A stretch of DNA of 64,000 bases from Shouchella clausii. Lineage in GTDB: Bacteria; Bacillota; Bacilli; Bacillales; Bacillaceae_D. The position numbers and the translations under genes are program-made. Below the pieces are notes generated by a model. It searched no databases. It saw only the letters and a program-made list of their open reading frames with translations, and was not told the origin of the DNA. Shown piece after piece: positions 53,254 through 60,526 of this stretch. The stretch spans positions 1,426,001-1,490,000 of the forward strand of contig NZ_CP019985.1 of NCBI RefSeq assembly GCF_002250115.1, in the 5' to 3' direction. How positions within the stretch are numbered: the first letter of the stretch is position 1; each line of letters begins with the position of its first letter.

Positions 53254-53964
53254 ATGACAGAATTGAAACAAACCCCTCACATTAATGCAAAAGGAGAGAT
53301 CGCGGAAACGGTCCTTCTCCCTGGAGACCCGCTCCGGGCCAAATTTATCGCTGAACGTTTTTTGACAGATGTCGTCCAATTTAATAGCGTCCGCAATATG
53401 TTTGGATTTACCGGCACTTACAATGGCAAGCGTATTTCTGTCATGGGAACGGGAATGGGAATGCCGAGCATGGGGATTTACTCGTATGAGCTCATTCATG
53501 TGTTTGGTGTTAAAAATTTAATCCGGATTGGGTCATGCGGTGCCCTTCAAGATGATTTGAACTTGTATGACGTTATTCTAGGAATGGGCGCATCAACCAA
53601 TTCCAACTATGTAAGCCAATATCACTTGCCAGGTACATTCGCGCCGATTGCTTCTTATTCGTTGCTCGAAAAAGCGAAAAAAGCGGCAGACGAAAAAGGC
53701 GTGCCTGTCCATGTCGGCAACATCCTTTCCAGCGACACATTTTATAATGCTGATAAAGACGCAGCAGGAAAATGGCGTGATATGGGAATTTTAGGCATCG
53801 AAATGGAAGCGGCGGCCTTGTATATGAATGCTGCCCAAGCCGGCGTTAATGCGCTTTGCATTTTGACGGTAAGCGACCACATATTTAAAGAGGAAGAAAC
53901 AACAGCTGAAGAGCGGGAAACCTCGTTCACGAACATGATGGAAATCGCCCTAGAACTAGCCTAG
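53254..53964 (+). CDS. deoD: Purine-nucleoside phosphorylase (DeoD type)
   Basis: A 236-aa hexameric phosphorylase that splits purine nucleosides with phosphate into base and (deoxy)ribose 1-phosphate. Motifs: phosphate-binding [11 protein letters not shown] (about residues 25-35), [27 protein letters not shown] and IEMEAAALY with the nucleoside-binding Glu, and VSDH with the catalytic Asp. AAAGGAGACT precedes ATG. Length is typical. Monocistronic between the island and a terminator. Confidence 0.95.
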   Translation: MTELKQTPHINAKGEIAETVLLPGDPLRAKFIAERFLTDVVQFNSVRNMFGFTGTYNGKRISVMGTGMGMPSMGIYSYELIHVFGVKNLIRIGSCGALQDDLNLYDVILGMGASTNSNYVSQYHLPGTFAPIASYSLLEKAKKAADEKGVPVHVGNILSSDTFYNADKDAAGKWRDMGILGIEMEAAALYMNAAQAGVNALCILTVSDHIFKEEETTAEERETSFTNMMEIALELA

Positions 53965-53972
53965 TCGTACAA

Positions 53973-54008
53973 AGCCCGAGAATCGAACTCAACTCTCGGG
54001 CTGTTTTT
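53973..54008 (+). terminator. Terminator of deoD
   Basis: AGCCCGAGA (53973-53981) pairs with TCTCGGGCT (53994-54002), followed by GTTTTTTG. Confidence 0.9.
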
Positions 54009-54082
54009 TGTGTGTAAAAAAGCACTGATAGGAGCGTGCTGTCTGCAAGACGGTTGCGAAATGTTCGTTTGTCTGATATAAT

Positions 54083-54097
54083 TCGTAATAATTACGA
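54083..54097. promoter_or_regulatory. Perfect Zur box upstream of the zinc chaperone gene
   Basis: TCGTAAT-A-ATTACGA is an exact 7-1-7 palindrome identical to the Bacillus Zur operator core. It lies 21 bp before the start codon, near the TATAAT at 54076-54081. Confidence 0.85.
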
Positions 54098-54118
54098 TTT
54101 GTGATTAGGAGGCAGCAA

Positions 54119-55306
54119 ATGAACGTACCTGTGACTGTGTTAAGCGGTTTTTTAGGAGCCGGGAAAACATCTGTGTTGAACCATGTGCTGAATAACAGAA
54201 AACACCAGCAGCGAATTGCCGTGATTGTCAATGATATGAGTGAAGTCAACATTGATGCTGATTTAGTAGAGCGAGGGGGATTTTCTCGGTCAGAAGAAAA
54301 ACTGGTGGAACTGTCCAACGGTTGCATTTGTTGCACATTGCGAGAAGATTTGCTCGTTGAAGTCAGGCGTCTAATCGAAAACGGGGACATCGATTATTTA
54401 TTAATCGAATCAACAGGCATCTCAGAGCCGGTTCCAGTTGCCCAAACATTTACGTATGAAGATGAAGGGACAGGCATCGATTTAAAATCATTATGTACGC
54501 TTGATACGATGGTGACGGTCGTCGATGCATACCGCTTCTGGAAAGATTTTGATTCAGGCGAGACGTTGCTAGACCGCAATCAAGGCACAGACGAAACAGA
54601 TGAACGCACGATCGTAGAGCTGCTTGTCGATCAAATTGAATTTTGTGATGTGCTGATCGTGAATAAGGTGGACTTGCTTCAGGAAGAAGAAGTGAAGAAA
54701 CTTATTTCTTTTTTAAAACATTTACAGCCCCATGCAAAAATCATCCAAACGGTAAATGGGCAAGTAGATCCAAACGAAATTATGAACACAGGACTGTTTA
54801 ATGAGGAGCAAGCGATGGCCCATGAAACATGGGAAAAGGAATTGGAAAATGAACATGTTCCAGAAACCGATGAGTATGGCATCTCGTCTTTTGTGTTTAG
54901 GGATAGAAAGCCATTTCATCCGCTGCGCTTTAAACAGTGGTGCGACCATTACCCTGACGAGGTGACGCGGGCAAAGGGGACTGTTTGGGTAGCAAGCCGC
55001 AAAGAACTAGCACTTCAACTGTCACAGGCGGGTCCGCAAGCCGTTTTGCAGCCACTTGCGTATTGGATTGACAGTTTGCCTGCGGCCGAAAAAGTCTATA
55101 TGAAGCAAAATCATCCAGAGATCGCTAGCAAATGGGATGACCGTTTTGGTGACCGTATCAACGAAATCGTATTTATTGGCATCGACATGGATGAATCACA
55201 AATTCGAAAAGAGCTGCAAGCATGCCTGTTGACCGATGAGGAGCTTTCGCAAGATTGGAGCCAGTTTGTCGACCCATTTCCGTGGGTGGTTTCACGCGCG
55301 AATTAA
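54119..55306 (+). CDS. zagA: CobW/COG0523 GTPase, zinc-starvation metallochaperone (ZagA/YciC-like)
   Basis: A 395-aa G3E-family GTPase. Walker A GFLGAGKTSVLN is at about residues 10-21, the metal-binding CxCC motif in GCICCTLRED (about 72-81), the switch motif ESTGISEP and the guanine-recognition NKVD. The C-terminal CobW_C domain begins near WGISSFVFRDRKPFHP-like GISSFVFRDRKPFHP. ATG 54119 follows TTAGGAGGC; the extension to 54101 is unsupported. A perfect Zur box in the promoter and an alternative S14 gene downstream place it in the zinc-limitation regulon, delivering zinc to an essential enzyme (FolE in B. subtilis). Confidence 0.92.
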   Translation: MNVPVTVLSGFLGAGKTSVLNHVLNNRKHQQRIAVIVNDMSEVNIDADLVERGGFSRSEEKLVELSNGCICCTLREDLLVEVRRLIENGDIDYLLIESTGISEPVPVAQTFTYEDEGTGIDLKSLCTLDTMVTVVDAYRFWKDFDSGETLLDRNQGTDETDERTIVELLVDQIEFCDVLIVNKVDLLQEEEVKKLISFLKHLQPHAKIIQTVNGQVDPNEIMNTGLFNEEQAMAHETWEKELENEHVPETDEYGISSFVFRDRKPFHPLRFKQWCDHYPDEVTRAKGTVWVASRKELALQLSQAGPQAVLQPLAYWIDSLPAAEKVYMKQNHPEIASKWDDRFGDRINEIVFIGIDMDESQIRKELQACLLTDEELSQDWSQFVDPFPWVVSRAN

Positions 55307-55307
55307 A

Positions 55308-55328
55308 TCGTAATAATAATGATTCTCA
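55308..55328. promoter_or_regulatory. Second Zur-like site, with Fur-like overlap, before rpsN2
   Basis: TCGTAAT-A-ATAATGA (55308-55322) keeps one perfect Zur arm and 5 of 7 bases of the other. It overlaps AATGATTCTCA (55318-55328), which resembles a Fur box. It lies in the 42-bp gap between zagA and the S14 gene. Confidence 0.5.
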
Positions 55329-55348
55329 ATAATAAGGAGGCCAGAAAA

Positions 55349-55618
55349 ATGGCGAAAAAAGCAAAAGTACAAAAGGAATTAAAACGGCAAGAACTTGTTG
55401 CCCAGTATGCTGAAAAGCGGAAAGAACTTAAAGAAAAAGGCGACTATGTTGCACTTGCAAAGCTGCCGCGGGATTCTTCCCCAAGCAGACTAACGAGAAG
55501 ATGCCGGAAGACCGGCCGTCCACGCGGTGTTTTGCGCGACTTTGAATTGTCTCGGATTGCTTTTCGGGAACTAGCCCATAAAGGGCAAATTCCTGGTGTC
55601 AAAAAAGCAAGCTGGTAA
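55349..55618 (+). CDS. rpsN2: Zinc-independent 30S ribosomal protein S14 paralogue
   Basis: An 89-aa S14 of the C-minus form: it lacks the two CxxC zinc ligands of the 61-aa zinc-binding form and has a single Cys in [11 protein letters not shown]. The C-terminal [22 protein letters not shown] block (partial: [18 protein letters not shown]) is universal in S14. ATG 55349 follows AAGGAGGCC. Made under zinc starvation to replace the zinc form and free zinc, as for B. subtilis YhzA; its own Zur-like site and the zagA neighbour agree. Confidence 0.94.
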   Translation: MAKKAKVQKELKRQELVAQYAEKRKELKEKGDYVALAKLPRDSSPSRLTRRCRKTGRPRGVLRDFELSRIAFRELAHKGQIPGVKKASW

Positions 55619-55659
55619 ACAAGGGCATTTGTTCTCCTGCATCATGTAAACCCCAGGTC

Positions 55660-55703
55660 AGCTCACGCCTACTATATGTATGGCAGGCGTGAGCTGTTTT
55701 TTT
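55660..55703 (+). terminator. Terminator of rpsN2
   Basis: AGCTCACGCCT (55660-55670) pairs with AGGCGTGAGCT (55685-55695), then seven to eight Ts. Confidence 0.9.
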
Positions 55704-55722
55704 GTTACACGTGGAACATCGA

Positions 55723-55751
55723 TTGACATAACCGTTTCCCGGTGGTATGTT
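55723..55751 (+). promoter_or_regulatory. Promoter of the leader/MutS2-like transcription unit
   Basis: TTGACA (55723-55728), 17-base spacer, TATGTT (55746-55751). It would start a leader RNA of about 320 nt before the MutS2-like gene. Confidence 0.65.
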
Positions 55752-55788
55752 GAAGAGGTATTAAACCTTCACAGAGGGGGACGTTTTT

Positions 55789-55812
55789 ATGTATCTGGTG
55801 GTTCTTAACTAA
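55789..55812 (+). CDS. Seven-codon leader ORF (MYLVVLN)
   Basis: ATG TAT CTG GTG GTT CTT AAC TAA, preceded at proper spacing (8 bases) by AGAGGGGG. The last codons and stop (GTTCTTAACT, 55801-55810) are exactly complementary to AGTTAAGAAC at 55887-55896, so ribosome position on the ORF would govern that stem. Size, promoter-proximal site and hydrophobic MYL start recall leader peptides of ribosome-protection and ribosome-modification resistance genes (for example MYLIFM of msrD, from memory). Inference, but built on several independent sequence signs. Confidence 0.6.
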   Translation: MYLVVLN

Positions 55813-55951
55813 TCCGTAATTGGATAGCTGGAAAGCGCAAAAAACGCAGCAATTGAGCGTTTATTTGGCTTGCGCGTTTTCAGAACAGTTAAGAACACGT
55901 GATCATAGCTAAAAGGATGAATTTGCTATGGCGTAGTGTCATGGTTTTTTT
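55801..55951 (+). promoter_or_regulatory. Structured leader region between leader ORF and MutS2-like gene
   Basis: Stem A pairs 55801-55810 with 55887-55896 (10 perfect bp). Inside it, 55828-55840 pairs with 55870-55883 (13 bp, one bulged G), with a nested AAACGC/GCGTTT hairpin. Next, CATAGC (55904-55909) can pair with GCTATG (55925-55930), upstream of a T run at 55945-55951. ATGGCG (55928-55933) can instead pair with CGTCAT (55997-56002), the left arm of the final terminator, giving an antiterminator. Confidence 0.55.
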
Positions 55952-55994
55952 GTGTTGTCAAAAAAACAATGGCTACTTGCCATCAGTTTACCTT

Positions 55995-56030
55995 GCCGTC
56001 ATGAGCGATTGTTCATGGCGGCTTTTTGTT
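55995..56030 (+). terminator. Attenuator-type terminator before the MutS2-like gene
   Basis: GCCGTCATGA (55995-56004) pairs with TCATGGCGGC (56013-56022) with one G-U, followed by TTTTTGTT. It lies between promoter and gene, 50 bp before the start codon, so it must be passed for expression. Confidence 0.75.
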
Positions 56031-56078
56031 GTTTTGGAAAGGTGCTAAAGGATCGAACTACAAAAGGAGGAAATTTAC

Positions 56079-58016
56079 ATGAACGAACAGACGCTTGACA
56101 CACTTGGTTTTTATGAACTGCTTGCTGATATCGCTGCTTATACCCGAACAGAGAAAGGCAAACAATCGATTTTAGACATGCGTCCCCTTTATGAGCAGAA
56201 CCGAATTGCCCAGCAATTGAATGAAACGAGAGAAGCAATGGCCATTGTAGCGAGGAGCAGCAGTGTGCCGATTCATTCAGCCAATGAACTAGAAGGTTAT
56301 TTGCAACAAGCCCATAAAGGGCTCTATATTCGCGCCGATCAGCTTGCACATCTCATCTCTTTTCTAGACCATTGCCGAAAATTAAAACGGTTCATGAAAG
56401 ACAAACAAGCGATTGCACCCACTGTAAGCGCTTATGCGTTTTCAATTGGCGATCTTCATGCTTTGGAAGAGCGCCTAGGCGCGTGCATACGCCTTGGCCA
56501 AGTGGATGACCATGCTTCAAGTGATTTGGCTTACGTCCGTCGGCAACTGCAAATCATCCAAACAAAACTAAAAGACAAAGCCCAGCAGCTTGTCAACAAT
56601 AAGCGTTACGCTCCCTACTTGCAGGATAAAACAATTGTGGACAGAGGAGGGAAACTTGCTCTGGCTGTAAAAAAAGAGTTTCGCACAAAAGTGGAGGGCA
56701 CGGTGATTGACCAATCGTCTTCAGGGGCGACACTCTTTATTGAGCCAACCGCTTTAGGTGACATTCAAGAGGAACGGGCATTGTTGCAAATTGCTGAAGA
56801 GGCAGAGGTAGAACGGATTTTATATGAGCTGACTGAGATGGTGCTCAACCATGAAACAGAGATTCACATCGCTATCGAAACGATGCACCATTATGATGTC
56901 CTATTTGCCAAAGCGAAGTATAGCGCTTCGATAGACGCTGCTGTCCCCACTTTAAATGAAGAATACAGGATTGACTTGCGCAACGCCCGCCATCCAAAAC
57001 TTGGCAACAAAGCTGTCCCCCTCTCTATAAAAGTGGATGAGCACGAACGGGCCCTTGTCATTACAGGTCCAAATACAGGGGGGAAGACGGTGACGCTTAA
57101 AACGGTTGGCTTGCTGACGTTAATGGCGCAAAGTGGTTTGCCCATTCCTGCTGAGCCAGAGAGTTCGATTGCGATTTTCCGGCAAGTGTTTGTGGACATT
57201 GGCGACGGGCAAAGCATAGCAGACAACTTGAGCACATTCAGTTCCAGAATGGTCAACATTATTGCTATTTTGCGCGAGGCCAATGACCAGTCGTTGATCC
57301 TCATTGATGAACTAGGTTCAGGCACAGACCCAGGCGAGGGGATGGCACTGGCAACAGTTATTTTAGAACAGCTTTTTCAAAAAGGGGCGACGTTGATGGC
57401 AACGACCCATTACAGCGAAATTAAACAATTTGCTACGAAGACGCCTGGATTTGTAAATGCAGCGATGGAATTTGACATGGCCACACTTGCGCCGACATAC
57501 CGCTTAATGATTGGGGAAAGCGGCAAAAGCCAGGCATTTGATATTGCGATCAAACTAGGTTTGCATCCGAAAATGGTGGAACGGGCCCATATGCTCACTT
57601 ATCAAACAGAACGCTCATACTCAGCAGCATTTAGCGACGAACAATTAAAACAAGCAGCTTACCAGAAACAAATAGTGGCGAATAAATATGCTCGGGCGAG
57701 AAAGAAAGCGCCGCAAAAAGCAGGCCAAGAGACGCAAGCATCCTTTCGCCAAGGGGACGCGGTGACAGTGATTGCGACAGGTGAACACGCCATTGTCTAT
57801 AAAGGGCCTGATAAAATGGGGAATTGTGTTGTCCAGCTAAAAGGAGAGAAACAGGTGCTGAACCATAAACGGCTAAAGCTAGCGATTCCGGCAACTGAGC
57901 TGTATCCGCCTGATTATGATTTTGACATTCTGTTTAAAAGCAAAGAATACCGGGTAACGAAAAAACAATTAACAAAAAAACATGTAGATGGTTTGACGCT
58001 GGAAGAGGAAGACTAA
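56079..58016 (+). CDS. MutS2-like ABC-type ATPase lacking the Smr domain
   Basis: A 645-aa MutS-family ATPase. MutS core/lever helices occupy residues about 1-310, Walker A GPNTGGKTVTLKT is near 329-341, the signature region NLSTFSSRM near 384, Walker B LILIDELGSGTDP near 407-419, and TTHYSE near 445. A charged helical stretch (520-555) leads to a KOW-like segment FRQGDAVTVIATGEHAIVYKG (partial) near 556. MutS2 has about 785 residues and a C-terminal Smr nuclease, which is absent here. B. subtilis MutS2 splits collided ribosomes. AAAGGAGG precedes ATG. The leader ORF and terminator suggest induction by translation stress. It is a paralogue rather than mutS2 proper. Confidence 0.85.
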   Translation: MNEQTLDTLGFYELLADIAAYTRTEKGKQSILDMRPLYEQNRIAQQLNETREAMAIVARSSSVPIHSANELEGYLQQAHKGLYIRADQLAHLISFLDHCRKLKRFMKDKQAIAPTVSAYAFSIGDLHALEERLGACIRLGQVDDHASSDLAYVRRQLQIIQTKLKDKAQQLVNNKRYAPYLQDKTIVDRGGKLALAVKKEFRTKVEGTVIDQSSSGATLFIEPTALGDIQEERALLQIAEEAEVERILYELTEMVLNHETEIHIAIETMHHYDVLFAKAKYSASIDAAVPTLNEEYRIDLRNARHPKLGNKAVPLSIKVDEHERALVITGPNTGGKTVTLKTVGLLTLMAQSGLPIPAEPESSIAIFRQVFVDIGDGQSIADNLSTFSSRMVNIIAILREANDQSLILIDELGSGTDPGEGMALATVILEQLFQKGATLMATTHYSEIKQFATKTPGFVNAAMEFDMATLAPTYRLMIGESGKSQAFDIAIKLGLHPKMVERAHMLTYQTERSYSAAFSDEQLKQAAYQKQIVANKYARARKKAPQKAGQETQASFRQGDAVTVIATGEHAIVYKGPDKMGNCVVQLKGEKQVLNHKRLKLAIPATELYPPDYDFDILFKSKEYRVTKKQLTKKHVDGLTLEEED

Positions 58017-58118
58017 GGAAGTCATTGACCCCTCTGCTCCGCGTTTACATGAACAGCAGCAGTGTGTCATACTAAAAGCAAGGCCTATTTTTGAGAAGTC
58101 CTAGAAAGGGAGGTTTGG

Positions 58119-58967
58119 ATGGCAAACATAAAAATTGTCACTGACTCTACTTGTGATATAGATAAACAAGAAATGGAACGGCTCGGCATCACAGTTGTCC
58201 CGCTTTCCATCGAAATTGGCGGAAAAACATATCGGGACGGCGTCGATATAACCAAAAAGGAATTTGCCACACTCCTTACCACCGGCGGTGCCTTGCCGAA
58301 AAGCTCACAGCCGCCAGTCGGCGTATTTATGGATGTGTATCAGCGTCTGCTTGCGGAAGGAGAAGAAGTGCAAGTCCTGTCTCTTCATATGACCGAGGCG
58401 CTGAGCGGCACCGTACAATCTGCGCAAATGGCTGCACCAGAAATGGACGGACGCGTCACAGTAGTAGACTCGCATTTCATCTCCACTGCCCTATCTTTTC
58501 AAGTGAAAGAAGCAGCAGAAATGGCGGCTGCTGGGGAAACAATGGAACGCATTTTAGCGGAAATTGAACAAATTCGCGCAAAGACGTCTTTATATATTGC
58601 CGTCGATACGCTGGAATACTTGGCGAAAGGCGGCCGGATCGGCAAAGGAAAAGCATTGCTAGGTTCGTTGCTCAAAATAAAGCCAATTGCCGCTCTGAAA
58701 GAAGGCACGTACACACCTGTTGCGACCAAACGGACTTACAAGCAAGTAGTCGAGTTTTTTACAGAAAAATTCCATCTAGAGACGGCTGGCAAAAAAATTG
58801 GCGCTGTCGGCATTGCCCATATTGAAGCCGAGCAGCTTGGCAAAAAAATCGTTGATAGCCTGAAAAAGGTCCGCGCCGACCTGTCTGTGTCGATTCTCGA
58901 AACCTCTCCGATTATTAGCACGCATACGGGTCCAGGGGCGATCGCGTTAATGTACTATACACGTTAG
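58119..58967 (+). CDS. DegV family fatty-acid-binding protein (FakB-like)
   Basis: A 282-aa DegV-domain protein. The N-terminal KIVTDSTCDI (about residues 4-13), TSQP-like KSSQPPVG (about 66-73), LSLHMTEALSGTVQSA and the C-terminal ISTHTGPGAIALMYYT are the family blocks. DegV proteins bind fatty acids for the FakA kinase. AGGGAGG precedes the ATG. It follows the MutS2-like gene by 102 bp without visible terminator, so co-transcription is possible but the functional link is unclear. Confidence 0.92.
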   Translation: MANIKIVTDSTCDIDKQEMERLGITVVPLSIEIGGKTYRDGVDITKKEFATLLTTGGALPKSSQPPVGVFMDVYQRLLAEGEEVQVLSLHMTEALSGTVQSAQMAAPEMDGRVTVVDSHFISTALSFQVKEAAEMAAAGETMERILAEIEQIRAKTSLYIAVDTLEYLAKGGRIGKGKALLGSLLKIKPIAALKEGTYTPVATKRTYKQVVEFFTEKFHLETAGKKIGAVGIAHIEAEQLGKKIVDSLKKVRADLSVSILETSPIISTHTGPGAIALMYYTR

Positions 58968-58973
58968 CACTAG

Positions 58974-59007
58974 AAAAAAAGCTTATGCGAACGCATAGGC
59001 TTTTTTA
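58974..59007. terminator. Bidirectional terminator between degV-like and ydcF-like genes
   Basis: AAAAAAGCTTATGCG (58975-58989) pairs with CGCATAGGCTTTTTT (58992-59006), with T runs on both strands, serving the convergent genes. Confidence 0.88.
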
Positions 59008-59022
59008 GATTAGCTGTCGTTT

Positions 59023-59628
59023 TCACCATATAAGGGGATATTCTTTAATAATGCCCTGTTGCACATACGAAATCAGTTTCCGCGCTTCTGTTTCCACCCG
59101 TTTTCTCCCAAAAGGAGAGAGGTGCCAGTTTTCAGCAGTTGTGGTGTAATCGTCGACTGGACAAAGAGAATATTCGATCCAGCTTGGCATGTATGTCCGC
59201 ATCATCAAATAGACACGTGGCATATGGTAAGAAGCGGTAACAAGGAGCAGCCGCTTGATTCGGTGCAAGTCAATAGCCCGGTCGAGCACAAGCAAGGAGG
59301 CGAGCACGTTTTCTTTCGTGTGGAGCGAGCGGTCTTCCACAAGAATATCTTTGGCTGCAATGCCAAGTGACAATGCTTTTGCTTTCATCAGTACGGCTTC
59401 TGGCGTTTTGGTCTCGTCCCAAGAGACACCGCCAGAAAACAATAGTTTCCTTGCCCGGCCCTGTTTATAAAGGTCAACGGCTTTAGGCACACGGTACTCG
59501 ACCGCTCTGCTGCTGCCAGGGACGAAAATGCAGTCACCGCTTTTGCCATCATCTTTTTTGTAACCGTAAAGAAGCTTCGTTAACTGCTCGTCAGTAAGGG
59601 TAGCCGGATCGAGTTGCGAGATTTTCAT
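59023..59628 (-). CDS. YdcF family protein (DUF218, SanA/ElyC-like fold)
   Basis: A 201-aa protein with DUF218 blocks: CIFVPGSSRAVEYRVPKAVDL (partial: VPGSS..R...A), KLLFSGG (about residues 60-66), the central EDRSLHTKENVLAS (about 95-108) and LLVTASYHMPRV. No TM or signal is obvious, so it is likely cytoplasmic. ATG 59628 is 6 bases from GGAGG; a second ATG directly upstream (59631) is too close. Role unknown; SAM-binding was shown for E. coli YdcF. Confidence 0.85.
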   Translation of the reverse strand: MKISQLDPATLTDEQLTKLLYGYKKDDGKSGDCIFVPGSSRAVEYRVPKAVDLYKQGRARKLLFSGGVSWDETKTPEAVLMKAKALSLGIAAKDILVEDRSLHTKENVLASLLVLDRAIDLHRIKRLLLVTASYHMPRVYLMMRTYMPSWIEYSLCPVDDYTTTAENWHLSPFGRKRVETEARKLISYVQQGIIKEYPLIW

Positions 59629-59658
59629 CATCCACCTCCAATAGATGAAGCCATGCAA

Positions 59659-59934
59659 CTTGCTTTCTTTGTATCTATCTTTATATTATCCGTGTCAATG
59701 CTTGCTTTTTCAACTAAATGCGAATAGGCCATTTTCCGTCCGTCGAGATGAATTCGGTGATGTTTTTACAAGAAATCAACTAAGTCGTTCTAATATAAAA
59801 ATATGCGAACGAGCTCGTTCGTGATTATGCGTTTCGATAAGGCAGTTTGTGGAGTTTGGCGTACGCATTGAGGTGAATATTGATAACTGCGATTCGGCTT
59901 TGCAACTTTGATTCTATGTTTGTCTTTTCAAAGT
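59659..59934. other. Intergenic region, no gene recognised
   Basis: About 280 bases between ydcF-like gene and the structured element. It contains an ACGAGCTCGT palindrome near 59807-59822 (GCGAACGAGCTCGTTCG) but no frame with a ribosome site that I can support. Confidence 0.35.
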
Positions 59935-60026
59935 ATGCATAAAAAACCTCCAACCTAAGTTGGAGGCTAAAGGGGGAGTTGGGGGAATACAGCTTTAGTA
60001 TTCCCCAATTGCTCTGTTTTATGCAT
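59935..60026. ncRNA. Structured element with three-way-junction fold and possible pseudoknot
   Basis: Outer arms ATGCATAAAA (59935-59944) and TTTTATGCAT (60017-60026) enclose two perfect hairpins: CCTCCAAC/GTTGGAGG (59947-59954 and 59959-59966, loop CTAA) and GGGGAATAC/GTATTCCCC (59982-59990 and 59998-60006). CTAAAG (59967-59972) in the linker is complementary to CTTTAG (59993-59998) in the second loop, a possible pseudoknot. T-rich tracts follow on the plus strand; on the minus strand the first hairpin is followed by TTTTTT. It could be a small RNA, a leader of the PadR operon region or a palindromic mobile repeat. Confidence 0.5.
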
Positions 60027-60075
60027 CTTTTTCTACTTTTTTTCTTGATTAGTTTTTTGCGTCCTACAAAAAACG

Positions 60076-60104
60076 TTGACGAAATCGACAAATGAGGATA
60101 TAGT
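60076..60104 (+). promoter_or_regulatory. Promoter of the padR operon
   Basis: TTGACG (60076-60081), 17-base spacer, TATAGT (60099-60104). Confidence 0.7.
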
Positions 60105-60143
60105 TAAACCAACTACTTTGCATTGCAAAGTAGTTGGTTTAAC
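60103..60143. promoter_or_regulatory. 41-bp perfect palindrome at the padR transcription start
   Basis: Two 20-base arms (60103-60122 and 60124-60143) around a single T; the core reads CTACTTTGCA-T-TGCAAAGTAG. A related imperfect copy, TACTATCTTGCATAACAAAGTAG in outline (60148-60170), follows. The location over the start of transcription fits a PadR autoregulatory operator; as RNA it would be a very stable hairpin in the 5' leader. Confidence 0.7.
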
Positions 60144-60187
60144 CCTTACTATCTTGCATAACAAAGTAGAGGGGGAAGGAGTAGAAA

Positions 60188-60526
60188 ATGGCAATAAGAA
60201 GCCAGCTGCTTAAAGGAGTATTGCCAGCATGCATACTAGCAGTGATTGACAGGCAGCCCGTTTACGGTTACGAACTCGCGCAAAAACTTGAGGAAAGCGG
60301 CTTGCCAGAAATTAGCGACGGTACGATCTATCCGATCCTTTTGCGTCTACAAAAACAGAAGCTGGTTTACAGCGAAATGAGGCCATCTGAAAGTGGCGGC
60401 CCGAAACGCAAATATTATTTTTTGACAGCTGAAGGAAAAAACGAATTATTGCAAATGCGGGCGGAGTGGGGAGCAATTGCCAATCCTGTGTCAACAATGT
60501 TAAAGGAGGACCAAGCAAATGTTTAA
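60188..60526 (+). CDS. PadR family transcriptional regulator
   Basis: A 112-aa one-domain PadR regulator. The winged helix reads LLKGVLPACILAVIDRQPVYGYELAQKL (partial: PVYGYELAQKLEESG, about residues 24-38), DGTIYPILLRLQKQKLV (about 43-59) and the wing ESGGPKRKYYFLTAEGK (about 68-84). GGGGAAGGAG precedes the ATG. It overlaps the next gene by 8 bp, the common PadR-HAAS arrangement. It probably represses its own promoter through the 41-bp palindrome; inducer unknown. Confidence 0.93.
   Translation: MAIRSQLLKGVLPACILAVIDRQPVYGYELAQKLEESGLPEISDGTIYPILLRLQKQKLVYSEMRPSESGGPKRKYYFLTAEGKNELLQMRAEWGAIANPVSTMLKEDQANV

Noticed and set aside
59825-60091. Minus-strand 88-codon open frame across the structured element
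   Set aside because: No ribosome site, runs through both perfect hairpins, and has an unusual composition; the palindromic structure explains the sequence better.
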